Positions 8,225 through 22,300 of a DNA stretch of 64,000 bases are shown piece by piece. The stretch lies in assembly GCA_905160935.1 (NCBI GenBank), contig CAJHZI010000241.1:505501-569500 (forward strand), read 5' to 3'. The translations under genes and the position numbers were made by a program. Each line of letters opens with the position of its first letter. The first letter of the stretch is position 1. Origin of the DNA: Enchytraeus crypticus. Lineage: Eukaryota > Annelida > Clitellata > Enchytraeida > Enchytraeidae. The notes beneath the pieces are model-generated. The model saw nothing but the letters and a program-made list of their open reading frames with translations, was not told where the DNA came from and did not search any database.

Positions 8225-9545
8225 GTAACATTACATTTTAAGCTTTACTATGATGTAACATACCATTGTAGTCTATGCTCTATTATGATAAACCGTATCG
8301 CTGCATTCTATGCTATACTTTATGTCACACCGCTTCATTCTATGTTCTACTGTGACATAACGTACCGCTGGATTCTATGCTCTACTATGACTTAAGTGCC
8401 TCGCCTTTCTATGCTCTACTTCGATATACCGTACAGATGTAGTCTATGCTCTACTGTGATATAACTTACCACGATATTCTATGCTCTACTGTGATATAAC
8501 TTACCACTATATTCTATGCTCTACTGTGATATAACTTACCACTATATTCTATGCTCTACTGTGATATAACTTACCACTATATTCTATGCTCTACTGTGAT
8601 ATACCGTACTGTTGTATTCTATGCTTTACTGTGATATTAAGTACCGCTGCATTCTATGCTCTACCATGGTATACCATACCACAGCATTCTATGCTTTGCT
8701 ATGATACACCTTGCCGCTGTTTTCTTTACTCTACTGTGATATTACGTTCCGATGCATTCTATGCTCTACCATGGTATACTGTACCGCGCCATTCTATGCT
8801 ATAATATTATATACCGAACCGCTTTATTCAATGCTCTAGTGTGATATACCGTAACGCTGCATTGTACACTCTACTATGATATACCGTATCGTTGCATTCT
8901 ATGCTCTGTTATGATATAGCGTACCACTGAATTCTATGTACTACTGCGATACACCGTACCGCTATAAGCTATGTTCTACTATGATATAACGTACCGCTGC
9001 TTTCTATGCTCTACTATAATGTACCTTATCGCTGTATTCTAAGCTCTGCTATGATATACCTTACCGTTGCATTGTATGCTTTACTATGATATAGCATACC
9101 AGTGTCTTCTATGCTCTAGTGTGATTTCTCATACCGTTGTTGTCTATTCTCTATTAATGTATACAGTACTGCTGTATTCCATTCTCTACTATGTTATAAC
9201 TTACCATTATAGTTTACGCTCCAAGATTATATACCATACAGCTACATTCTTTACTCTTCTCTGATATAAATTTCCTCTGTCTTCTATGCTTTACCATGAC
9301 TTACCGTACCGCTACTTTCTGTGCTCTACAATGACATAGCGTACCGCTGTATTCTAAGCTCTGCTATGATAAACCGTACCGCTCCTTTCTATGCTATACT
9401 GTTATATACCGTACCTCTGCATTCTATGCTCTACTGTGACCTACCGTACCGCTCTTTTCTGTGCTCTACTATGGTATTCCGTACTGCTGCATTCTATGCT
9501 CTAGTGTGCTATACCGTACCGCTGCTTTCTATTCTCTACTATGAA
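8225..9545 (+). repeat. 35-bp minisatellite, about 38 units
   Basis: Units read approximately GTGATATAACTTACC then ACTATATTCTATGCTCTACT, period 35. Copies at 8456-8630 are almost identical, while those toward both ends are diverged by many point changes but keep the period. The array ends in a non-repetitive hydrophobic ORF tail at 9544-9671. Confidence 0.9.
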
Positions 9546-9671
9546 CGATTTAACCTACCGAATGATTATCTGCTCAACTCTGCTCTAGTGATTCTGATAT
9601 GGTTTCTTGTTACTTTCTTTATCAGCTTCTTAATATTAACGGGCGCTTTATACCATTTTTCAAGTTTGTAA
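9544..9671 (+). other. Non-repetitive ORF tail with hydrophobic helix
   Basis: Directly after the minisatellite a frame reads YERFNLPNDYLLNSALVILI followed by a long hydrophobic segment and a stop. It looks like real coding sequence of a membrane protein end, but no splice acceptor or partner exon is visible. It may be the end of an old gene or transposon. Confidence 0.25.
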
Positions 9672-10085
9672 TAGTCTAGACGCGACTCGAACAAGAAAAT
9701 AATTTCTTACGTCGTTAAGCGATATTCGAAGCGTAAATTTGAACACTCGAATACTCTGTTAGAATGCTATAAATAGATTAACAGTAGAGTGGTTAATGGC
9801 AGAGCATTAGATTTAGGTGGCATGATGCATGTTTAAAGTAGATTACTTGAATGAACCATACCATTTTTATTTACGGTGCTCATCGAAATCTTGAAATTTC
9901 GTACAATTAAACAAGTGTACAATTATACAATTCAAGTGAATCGTTTTGAAATAGCTCCACTTAGAATCCCTAGCCCAAACATATTCACTAAATCCATAAA
10001 ATATATCAGTATTAGCTATCTTGAAAAACTATTAATCGATTGATTGTTTCAGAGATTGATTTATTATTTTAAGATATTTGTTGAT

Positions 10086-10235
10086 GAATTTATTTATTTA
10101 TTGTTTGCTAGCTGACTGATTGACTGATCGATTGATTGATTGGTTGATTAATTGATTGAATAATTGATATATTAATTAATTGATTTATTGATTGATTGAT
10201 TTATTAATTGATTAATTAATTGATTGATTGATTGC
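10086..10235 (+). repeat. (ATTG/TTGA)n tract before MAP3K exon
   Basis: Degenerate TTGATTGATTGA repeats run up to the acceptor of the first recognised MAP3K exon. Similar tails end the SINE family with a CCGGACGTTAAA motif elsewhere in the window. Confidence 0.8.
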
Positions 10236-10240
10236 GGCAG

Positions 10241-10399
10241 GATAACTCGGACGACTTTCACATCTTCTTTCCATCAGAGGTCTTCAAGCAGAGGTTCTAC
10301 TCGATGGCGGTTAACATGCTCGAGGTGCTTCAGGAAAGAGACTCTGACCTTCTCGACCCCGTGCAGGGCGAAGTTGAGATTAGATCCACCGCCATTCGG
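10241..10399 (+). CDS. MAP3K5: MAP3K exon 1 of those visible (pre-kinase region)
   Basis: Phase 0 to 0, 53 codons ([15 protein letters not shown]... to STAIR), acceptor GCGGCAG, donor GTATTA. It joins directly in frame to the kinase start in the next exon. The family's central regulatory region should lie here; similarity is weaker than in the kinase exons. Confidence 0.8.
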
Positions 10400-13300
10400 G
10401 TATTAGTCGAGGATCTGACCATGTTCTCTCTCTCTCTCTCTTTGTCTTTCTCTCTATTTTTCTCTCTCTTTCATTTTCTCACTCTCTCTCTTTCTTTCTT
10501 TCTCTCTCTTCCTCTCTCTTTCTTTCTCTTTGTGTACTACCCAGTGGCAGGTCCATGGTACTGCCTACTGACAGGTCCACGGTACACTCTTTCTCTCTCT
10601 CTTTCTCTCTCTCTTTCGCTTTGTGTACTGACCAAAAGCAGGTCCATGGTACTGCCTACTGGCAGGTCCACGGTACACTCGTCTCTGTCTTCTATGTATC
10701 TCTTCACGGTCACATATGCGTGGATCTTTCAAGTATCCCTAGTCTCTAATCTCGTTTTGCCTCTGTTTCTCTTTCCTTCAATTCTGTCTTCTATGACCTC
10801 TTTTTGTAAGCTTAATAATTATATATTACTTTAAAGTAATTGTTTTAGTATTATAGCCCCTTTGATACATGTTAGATATTAAATTTCGTTGACTTCCATC
10901 TTCAAATGATTGCTTGTTGACATATTATTCTGGTTCTTTATTCAGTTTTTCTAGCTGGCATAAAACCAACAATTTTTGTAAATTTTGGTGACATTTGGCT
11001 AGAAGTTTTTTGCCTTTCATTACTGGTTTAAATTGTTAATTTTTTTGCTTGTCATTTTATTATTGCATTTAATTATATTATGCAAACTAATTTTTTTAAA
11101 TGAATCAATTTATTGCTGAAGCTCCCTACCCTAACTATTACGATAGATATCAATCAATAAGAATTTAACGTCCGGTTCCTCGCCATAAGGCAATGTCAGG
11201 GACGTCTCTTGCAGACACTAGACAAACAGGCGTCAAAGCACCACACGATGACGACTGAGTGCACAGAGACCACAAGAGAAAGCGAGATTAAAACAGTGCA
11301 AGTCCAAGATCCAAGGTAATAATCAATAAATGTGGATGGTAAAGTGTGAGAACCTGTTTGCAGTTTCACAATTTCTTACCAATGCAAGTCTATCAACCCT
11401 CTTACTTTGTTCGGGAAGGTTTACTTTCTTCGGGGATTGTAAAGGTCGTTGAACTATCAAAGCTGAAATCTAAAACTTTAAAATCGATCGTTTACTGCTG
11501 GAACAAGCACAGGTTATTTTACAGATGGAATCGATGCTGCGTAGTTTTTAAAATAAAAATTGTCACTTGTAAGCGGAAGAAGTTTTGTTTCGCCTGAAAT
11601 ACGTTGCCTTTACAATTAGAATAAAACCTGAACAGCTTGTTAAAATATATAAGCTGAAAATTGATGTAAGCTGAAAATTGATGTAGGCTGAAAATTTGAA
11701 TTTGTTTCCTTATTCGTAGAATAAATGTTTCAACTGTATAGGATTTTAAGAGCTTAATTGTACTTTTAGCGATTCGTTGTACTGTATTTATTCTGCTATT
11801 TATTCTATTCATATCGACACTGGCTGGAGCCAGTAAGGATATCGGTATGATATTCGACCGCGGGTCAGTATGCGCGGGTTCAAATCCTGACCTCGCCTGT
11901 CGCTGACATAGCTTTCGAGTGAGGAAACTGACGTTAATATCAGCTTTACCAGCTTTTTACTACGTATGTTATTTGCTTCTGTGTTATGCTCTAGTACGAG
12001 TACGAGACGGACGACAAGGGCAACAGAGTGATGCTTGGTAGAGGAACCTATGGTGTGGTGTTTGCTGCTCGTGACCTCGATACTCAGGTCAGGGTCGCTG
12101 TGAAAGAAATACCTGAAAAGAATGCCGAGTAAGTTATTTTTAAAAGTTTGTTCGAGATTAACCGTGCACTATAGTGTACATCCAGACTATCTATCACTTT
12201 CAATTCTCTCTCTCTCTCTATCTGTCTTTCTCTCTCTCTCTATCTGAGAGAGTGAGAGAGAGATAGAGAGAGAGAGAGAGAGACTATTTAGTCTCTCTCA
12301 TGTCTCTCTGTTTGTCTGTCTCTCTGTCAGTCTGTCTTTTCCCTCTGTCTCTTTCTCTCTCTTTCTCCTTCTCTCTCTCTATCTCTCTAGTGTACTGCCT
12401 AGTGGCAGGTCATATTCCTACTCGCTGCTTTCACGCCTCTTAAATAGCACTCGCTCTATTAACACTCAGTGTATTCCTTCAAAAATGACTGAATCTTATT
12501 CACATGCAGCTAATAGCTTGGAAATAAAATGACTTCTGGCATGATTGCCTTCCTCATACTGCTCAGTCACCTCTTACGACACATGCAGTTTAGGGTTGGT
12601 CTATTCTTCACTGGTTCGTGACACAACATTCTGACACAAGCTAGTGGTAATGTCAGTTTCCTGACTCGAAAGCGATGTCTCTGACGGGCTCAGGATTTGA
12701 ACTCCGCACATACTGATCCGCGATCGAATATCCAACCGAAATCCCTACTGGCTCCAGCGATAAAGCGTGTAAAGTTATGTCCCAGTTACGAAACCCTTGA
12801 ATGTCCGAGATATTCCTTGATAAGCTTTTCGATATTCGATTCCTCAAGAATAGCCACTTAGAATTTGAATGAAGTTTCTTGACACTCTACACATCGAGCT
12901 ATTTAACAGTTAACAATACTGGACACATTATCATTATGTAGAAATAGTTTACATGTAGATAGAAAAATATAACAAAATGGATTCGATTTAGCTTTTAATT
13001 TTTAATTAAGATTTTAATACAAATTAGTTGGTAAAATTAAATACTGATGAAGATTTTAATTTTTTTGATTTAGTAAAAATAAATATTCTAATAAAGTAAT
13101 AAAAGACGTAATTATATAGAATATCACTCCACAACGATATTAGCTAAAATCTCTCATTTTCTAAGCAGGTTTGTAGTGATATTTTAAGTATGTAATGTCA
13201 TAGACATGCAATATTATCATCATCTTCATCATCTTCTTTCCTTGAATCCAAATTTAACTTAGATTAGAAAACATCACATAAGGGATACGGTTTGTGAGAG

Positions 13301-16300
13301 CCTAGACTCCAGAAATTGCTCCCAGATTTTCTAATCCAGACCCTGTAATTTATGTAATGCAAATATAATATCATAATGAAGCTTAAGATTTGTGGAAATA
13401 TTGCTGAGCAATGTCAAAGATAAATAATAAACTAATTATAAACAGAATAACGTGTAAATGAATCATTTATTTAAGGAACCAGTCTAGTTTTTGAAAAGTG
13501 CTGTATTTGTAGTGCACGATTCGATCCACAACTATTACTTTTCATTTCATCGTATGCGTTTAATTTGAAAAATTGGGAAGTTTTAATAAATAAAAAATAA
13601 TAAATACAAGGAAGATTTAGATGATAATTGCTCATGTTGTTGTCAGGAGAAGCATATAGTTTTGTGCTTGTGTTTGAGCCGTTCCTAGTTCATGTTGTTG
13701 TTGTGGTCTAGGGTAGTGCTACAGTGCTGCCTGATCTTATAGCTTTGTGTTAGTGTTTGAGCCATTCCTAGTTCAAGTTGTTGTTGTTGTTATTGTCTAG
13801 GGAGGTGCAACCATTGCACGAGGAGATCGCGTTGCACTCTCGATTGAGTCATCCTAACATCGTTAAATACTTGGGCTCTGTCAGTGAGAATGGCTTCTTC
13901 AAGATCTTCATGGAACAGGTTCCTGGAGGTTTGTAGCAATCAATCAACTACAATAAATCAGTTAATATCGATCAATCAGCTACAATCAATCAGTTAATAT
14001 CGATCAATCAGCTACAATCATTCAGTTAATCAGGTTCCTGGAGGTTTGTGTCGATCAATCAGCTACATTTAAGCAGTTAATCTGGTCCCTTGAAATGTGT
14101 ATCAATCAATCAGCTACAATCAATCAGTAAATCAGGTTCCTGGAGGTTTGTATCAATCAATCAGCTACAATCAATCAGTTAATAAGGTTCCTGGAGGTTT
14201 GTATCAATCAATCAGCTACAATCAATCAGTTAATATCAATCAATCAGCTACAATCAATCAGTTAATATCAATCAATCAGCTACAATCAATCAGTTAATCA
14301 TGTTCCTAGAGGTTTGTATCAATCAATCAGCTACAATCAATCAGTTAATCAGCAAGCACAAGTTGTGTCCCTGATCTTGTATGCAATCAGCGTATGAGGT
14401 ATTAGATGGACATTAGAGGGTTAGATACTTAGTAATTTGTTATAAACCCTACGTTAGGGCTGTCTACGTCTTTAAAAATTTAACATTTGAGATGGCTAAA
14501 TGTCTGTAAGGTGGTTTTATTTATCACCTTGTTAAAAATCAGACGACAGAGAACTACATTAAAAAACATACAGAAAATAAATTGTGGTGTGCTTTATTTT
14601 AATTCCAAATTGTGTGTTGTACTAAAGATAGAGTACATTGCATGAATGGTCTTAGTTAGTAGTGCACTTGCTTCACTAGAACGAGAGCACGGTTCATATA
14701 TTAGCCTATCCGTCTCTGACTGTCAATTTCATTTCGAAGCATACGCTTTATCGTGAATTTTAAAATTAAAGTTTTCATCGGAAAATAAAAATTTAGGTTT
14801 AAAGTTTTTAACGTGTATTAAAGTTTTCCTTTTATTTCATGTTTCTGCCAATGATATACCTGCAGAATACTTTGATTATATACAGGTAGCTTGTCAGAGC
14901 TGTTGAGATCTAAGTGGGGTCCCTTGCAAGACAACGAGATGACGATAGCTTTCTATACTAGTCAAATACTGCGTGGTCTCAAATACCTCGTAAGTATTCT
15001 CTACTAGTCAAATACAGCGTGGTCTCAAATACCTCGTAAGTATTCTATACTAGTCAAATACTGCGTGGTCTCAAATACCTCGTAAGGATTCTATACTAGT
15101 CAAATACTGCGTGGTCTCAAATATCTCGTAAGTATTCTATACTAGTCAAGTACTGCGTGGTCTCAATTGGTCTCAAGTATCTCGTAAATATTCTAAACTA
15201 GCCAAATACTGCGTGGTTTCAAATACCTCGTAAGTATTCCATAAAAATAAAATACTGCGTATCTCGTTAAGTATTATACACTAGTCAAACACTGCTATCA
15301 AACACACTATCTCAAGTGTAGCAGAGTAACAAGGGCCACTAGTTCGAATCTCTGCCGGTTAACGTACGAGTATATTGAAGGAGACGTTAAACTTATCTAT
15401 ATAACTTTGTGCTTTGGACACCATTTCGTTCATTAATCTTTCGTGCATTGCGATGAGAAAACGTTACGCATCTGTCAAATAGCTTATTTGTTTTTAATGG
15501 CGTTTGTTATGAATTGGGTTCATCACTGTTAGTGATAATGCTAATAATAATATAAATAGTGGTTTATAATTCTTTTTGAGAAACCAGTTGTCTGAAGTTT
15601 GTACTACTAATCTTTCATCCAGTTTGGTTACCAGTGGCAACCAGTTTGGCTGCTATTGATCATATTTGATCTGAAGCGTCTCATTCTGGTGAGAAAATTG
15701 GCGCTAATTAGTTAACTGGTTGTTCCTGTGTTCAACGCAACACGACATATTTATACTATATTATTATATTATATTTATAAGTACAGACTGCGTCCAAAGA
15801 ATTGACCAAAAATAAATTTGGTCAATTTGACGTAGCTTTGATAGCACCAGCAAAAAATTGGGGTCAATTTGTTTTGGTGCAGTGAGTATATTTGTATCGT
15901 CTCGAATGTGTGCAAAAAATTACAAATTTGTAAATTTATTTTCTCATTTTGGTGAGAAAACTGGCGCTAATTAGTTAACCGGTTGTTGACGTGTTGAACG
16001 CAGCACGACAACAAGATTGTGCACAGAGATATCAAAGGAGACAACGTCCTCGTCAACACGTACAGTGGAATACTCAAGATATCTGACTTCGGAACATCTA
16101 AACGACTTGCCGGCATCAATCCAAAAACCGATTCTTTCACAGGTTGGATGGCCTAGTTGATGGGCTAGTTGATTTTTTAAGAAGAACAAAAATACGGATT
16201 TGATCAGAAATTACGGACTCACCGGACCGTCTATGACAGTGCACAAGGGGAACGGATGCAAAAAGCTAAACTTAGCTGTTTGATTTATTTGTAGCAAGTA

Positions 16301-19300
16301 ACTTTCACTGCTGTATGAGACTTTAGTCTACAAGTATAATTGTATATTGAGTTGAGATGTTGAACACAATTTGTGTCGCGTGAACTCTAAAAGAGTACTG
16401 TCGAGTTTAACGTCAGTTTTCTGTTTTAAAAGCTTGTCATTGACTGAACGTACACACTGGATTTAAACCCTGCACTAACTGAATACTTATCCGCAGTTGA
16501 ACAACTTAGCGATATGCTACCGATCTATGCTAGTTGATCTCGAATAGCATAGATCAGAGTATATCTGGGGAGGGTATACGGCGTATACAAGTGGCCTGGG
16601 TTCAAAGCCCTGGTCGGTCAAGTAATGATGGATAACCCCTTGGGCCCATGGAAGGTTAATCTTGTATCGGAGAGTACTGCCGATTGGTGCTATCAATAGC
16701 AAAGATATGATTAACATGGAAAGGATTAATAATAACCTGCCAGAAACCTGTAAAGCGGTCTCGAAGACCGGACACCGACCATGACACCGTTATAGAAATT
16801 GTCGGTTATTATTATTGTTATTATTATTGTTATTATTATGATTATTATCTGGAGAGAGTGTCTAGATCTATTTACTGTCTAAGTGGGAATGATTACTAGA
16901 AATAAGTTAGGTACCATACATAGAGTGATTAGGCAGAAATAGTATGAACAAAGAAGGCTTCGACATCAGATTCGTAGGGTGGGTCTACTGTAAGACTGAA
17001 GACTGGCGCATGGTTATCAAACCCTTTTGGCGTTCTAAATGAATAAATGATGAATATATAATGGTTTCATAGCACTGCAATCGTTATTTTGGAATTTTAG
17101 CTGTGTATGATTTCACTGCTGACATACTTTAGTTGTCACTAGATAATGGAGCGGATTAATGATTGCTCTTTGCTGATTGATGTCCAGGTTCAGTACCATA
17201 TATGGCGCCAGAAGTTATTGACAAGGGAATCAGAGGCTACGGTTCCGCTGTAAGTAGGCCATTTTATAATAATATGTAAGTAGGTCATTTTGTAATAGTA
17301 TATAAGTGGGTCATTTTATAATAATAATAAATAAATTAGATACATTAGAGTAAATGATCAACTATGTTGATATCTATCGCTTTTGATGCCACATGTTTAT
17401 ATCGTTACGAAATGGAGTCCATTTTCCATGTAACCAGTCCTGTGAATGTCTGAGATTTTACTCTCTTATCGGAGCCTCCGGGAATCGAAACCACGAGGGT
17501 TCAATTCACCTCAGGATCTGTCATTTAAAACTTCATGACGTTACCTGACGCATCTAACCACTGCGCTATATAGACATCCTAATGCATTAAATATTGTGTA
17601 ACAGTAATACTATTTGTAATAGGTCATCTTGTGTCATGTATGGTTATTTTCTAACTTCTATAATTAAAGCAGCATTGGCATTGATTTTAGCATCTTAGAA
17701 GCTAGCCAAAATTCAAATTAGATTCAGGCCTAAAACTATAGGTCTACAATGCATTTGTAGATGACCCTGGATCTATCGCATTAACACGTAATATCTACAT
17801 GTAGCATAGGTTCTATCATGTGCATATTTTGAGTTTCTAGTAATCTCAGTATGTACATGTCATAGCGTTAAGTAACGTTATGGAATTCTAAATGGCTGAT
17901 TCTGAGCTTCTGGGATCAATTCGAGGTAGAGCTGATTGGTGAGTAAAATCACGGACATTCACAAGACTGGTAACAGGGATAATAGACTGAGCTGACTTAA
18001 TGGTTAAACATGTGATATTAAGATCATAGGTATTATCGCATATGATAATTTCTATATGCTGTAATGTTTAGCTTTAAACCTACTTTTCTTCGTGTTATTA
18101 TTGTTGTATTTTCATGCAATCGTATACCATACTTTTTTGTTTAAAATTGTTAGCTCCTCAGCTCCTGCCTTATTCGCCTCTTACTTACACTCAGCAGATT
18201 GTTTGCGGTTGCCCTATTCTGCAGTGGTCCAACCACACCCGAGCACAACACGGGGGAAAATGCAAAATTAATAAATTCAAATTAATTTTGTTTTAAATTT
18301 AATTAATTTAATCATCTTTGATTTTGTGGTTCTTCATTAATGACCTTTATTTATTGCAGGCAGACATTTGGTCGTTAGGCAGCACAATGATTGAGATGGC
18401 TACAGGAAAACCTCCATTCAACGAGGTATGTATTTCTCAGTCTGTACAGAGACGTCCCTGACATTGCCTTATGGCGAGGAACCGGACTTTAAATTTATAT
18501 TGTTTGACTGATTGACTACACTTTGATCTTGATTTGTTAGTTAATGTTTTTAATTAACATACTCTTAAGGTCGAAATTAAATTTTTCATCAAGTAGTTTT
18601 TTATTGAGATAAAATTAGCTATCCTCATCTTTACGATTCTCAAGTACTCATTCTACTTTTTTACTTAGTTGTTTAATTCTAAGCATTATGATCTATTCGA
18701 GATCTATTTGAAATCTATAACACTGTAAACCTCTCTTCCTCTAGTGTTCTGTCAAATGGCAGGTCCACAGTACATATTCCTACCTAGAGATTGCTTTCAC
18801 TTTCAATATGGAGCACTTCATAGATCTGCATCTTAATCCTTTCAAAAAGACTATGCCTTTATCAGCGTCTTATGTAGCCTATAGTTTGGAAAAGTATAGT
18901 TTCTGAGGTGATTTCCCGTTGCGTTTCTCAGTCGTTGCCTAGTCGCTTCTTACGTCACGTGCAGTTAGTGGTTTGTTTATTCCTCAATGTCCCGGGTACA
19001 GCGCTAGTAACTATAAGATCAATGGCAAATCATTAGACATACTGTGTATCACATTATAGGATCTGTCAGGTAATTATCTATGTGAGGATCTAACGTCATT
19101 CTCAGACGTCTGTTAATGCTTCAAATAACTGACAGTATTTAGTTAGTAGTGGTTACTGTCAGTCTGGTTAAGCTGGTAAAGCTAAGGTTAACATCAGTTT
19201 CCTCACTCGTAGAGATATCAGTGACGGGCGAGAACAGGATTTGAACCCGAACATACTGATCCGGGGTCAAATATCTTGCCACTGGCTCCAGCCCGTCTCG

Positions 19301-22300
19301 AGATCTATAGCGCGTCACGTGGTCGTTCTAAAGCTGTGCCTAGCGGCCTTGTCATCGGAACAATGATAATTTTGATAACAGCTCTGTCAATCTGTGACCA
19401 TTGCATCGTATAGTTAGGATTCAGTTCTGAATTCAATGTTCAGTATTTAGCGTAACTGCTGTCTGTATGATAGACTTAATCAATGTACCCTGATCACGAT
19501 CACCAGACTTGCTTTCGTTTAGGACCTTATTTCTCCTCAGCACATTTCTTTTGCAGATTGCTTGGTCTGGGTGAATTGATCTGTAGTGATGTGTGCTGTG
19601 GGGACGTCCCTGACATCATCCCTGGATGAGGAAACGGCCGTTAAACCTTTGTTATTATTATTATTATTTATTATTATTATTATTTCTTTTTTTACCCCGA
19701 TGTAAAGAACCTGGGGTTTGATAAAAACGATTCAAGCAATACGTGCGAAATCGCCGCACAATTTTATTATTATAATTATGATATTATTATTATTATTATT
19801 ATTATTGTTATATCTACAGTTAGGCTGCCCAGAGGCGACCATATTTCAGGTCGGCTTTCACAAGATACATCCAGATATTCCTCCTAGTATGTCTGACGTC
19901 ATCAAAGACTTTCTGCTAAGGTTTTTCAAGATTTTTTATTTCGGATTTCACACTTCATTATCTGTTAGTTGCGCCTTCTCTCTCCCTCTTTGTCTGATTG
20001 TCAATCTGTCTGTGTTTATCTGTTTAGCGATGTCGGTAAGATATATGATTGCGAACCAGTGTGTGCGAGGTTCAAATCGTGTGGTCGCCCGTCACTGATA
20101 TCGCTTTTGAGAGATTCTCTAAATATCCTGAAAGGTTTAGTAAGATTATCATTTATTGGCAAAGTCTCAAATAGATGATTGGCTGGTGGTGTGGGGTAGG
20201 ACATAGAGGATTTGAGACAGTCTATTTGTATCCCGACCCTGGTTAAACTGGGATTCAAGGGAGAATGATGATGATAATGATGATCATTTATTGGCTTTTT
20301 AAAATAAACGGTTTGCTTCCTTTTACTAGTTTATTATATTACACAGATTATCTGGATAACGGCAGTGGATTAATTCTATATTTTATATCATTTGGAGGTT
20401 TACTATGTTACATAGATTATCTAGATATCGGGCAGTGGACGCTCTTAGTAGAGCTGTCTCAGAAATTCGAAATTGATTGATCGATTAATATATCTATCTA
20501 TTCTGAACCAGACTTATATAATTAATTGGCTGTTTGATTGGATAGTCTATTTATTGATTGAGTAGTTCGTTGGATGATTGATTGACCGATTGATTACGGC
20601 TATTATTTCTACTAGTAGCAATGATATTGAAATTGATAACTATTGATTGATGATAATGTTAGAAAACTATGATTGATTGATGTTAAACTATGATTGATTG
20701 ATGTTAGATGTTTTGAGCCAGATCCCAGCGAGAGAGCAACTGCTGGACAACTGTTACTTCATCCCTTCCTGGCGGAGTAAGTATCTGTCGAAAAGATATT
20801 TTAATATTTTAAAGATTTTTAAAGATTTGAATCGTCGATTGGGTACTTATATAATGTAGACGACCATATTAGTAATACTTTTTATCTTGAGTGCCGGTTG
20901 ATTGTTGTGATCCTTGAATTATGCAGAAATTATTGCAAGTGTGACCTGTTTGAGTTATGTATTTATTAGTTTTCTCAAATGTCATGATTGTCAAAGACTG
21001 CAAATCGTAGTAAATCGTAGTATGTGTCAAATGGTAGACTGTCTTTGCTGCTTTTCTTGCCAGTCTTTAGCCCTGTTTTGTTTATCGTAATTGGTGACTT
21101 TAACGTAATTGGAACCCTGAACTTCTTATTAAAATTCATACTAAGGTAGCAATTATTATACACTAAGTGTAAGCGAAATGTTAAATCTATTTTTGTATTG
21201 AATGTTACTTGCAAAATAGGAGTTGGTCTTTCTGTATGTGCATTTTAATTTCATAGGCCATCTCAATATCTTTCTGTTTATGTCTGGCTGGCCTTCTATC
21301 TGTGCTTTGTGTCTGTCCTCTTAAATGTCTGTTTAAACGTTTGATATTTCTGTTTTTCGATCACTTTTAATTGCTTGTCTATTTCTCCATTTTGCTAACT
21401 TTGTGTCCATCTATTTATTTACTATTGTCTGTCTCTCTGTGTGTTTTGAAGCCTGCGTAGTAAACGATTTCTTAGCATGTTAATGTAGGCGTCTGTGTCT
21501 GTCTGGATGTCTTTTTGGTGGTCTGTTTAAGTATCTACCTGTCTTTCTGCATGCTAGTTAAGAATGAACGACTGTATGACTGCACACTGCACAGTTTGTG
21601 TAACTGTAAGTCGACACTTAAAGGGAAGTTATATTGGGATCTCAGGCCACTCTAGAGAGTATATTCTCATAGATCTAGCCTGTTATAGTTTTATTGCTAA
21701 CTTACTATAAATTGCACAATGCACATTAAATTTAAATTTAACTATTACACTATTACTGTTTATCAATTAACTGTTAGTATCTGTATTAATTAGTAAGGCC
21801 TAAATTGTAAATTTATTAAGTAGAATAGGGTATAGGCGTAGGGTTGATTGGATTTAGCCACTGCTGTGAATTACTGTGCTTGTGTAAATATTTTTTACCT
21901 GACATGATTTTTCTCAAGTTCAGTTGACTTCTTAGCGGCTAATTTAATGCCTTTAGCTAATTTCTATATTTCTGATTGACGTGTATCTTAGTTTGCATGC
22001 GAATGTACTTTTTGTTAAACGTGCAACTGTTTATTAGTCGCCTCTTGCGAAGCTTAATAGATAGTTTCAGTTTGTCTATACTTTTCGAAGTGAATGACAA
22101 CATGGAGCACGCCTAGTGGCTACAATTAAGAACTGGTTGGGATGAATAATATATACGTATAGCATTCTGTTGTAGTGTAAGATAGTGGTTAGTGGGCTGT
22201 TGTGTATAGATAACACCGGGCTATTAGTAAGAATGAGATACAGATGATTAATGGTTTGAGCCTGTTGCATATGCAGACCCGCACGGATGCTATAGTCAGA

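Noticed and set aside
10400..10834. Extension of the exon 1 frame to 10834
   Set aside because: After the GTATTA donor the frame enters TC microsatellite and LINE antisense; joining to exon 2 at 10399 is supported by phase and family alignment.
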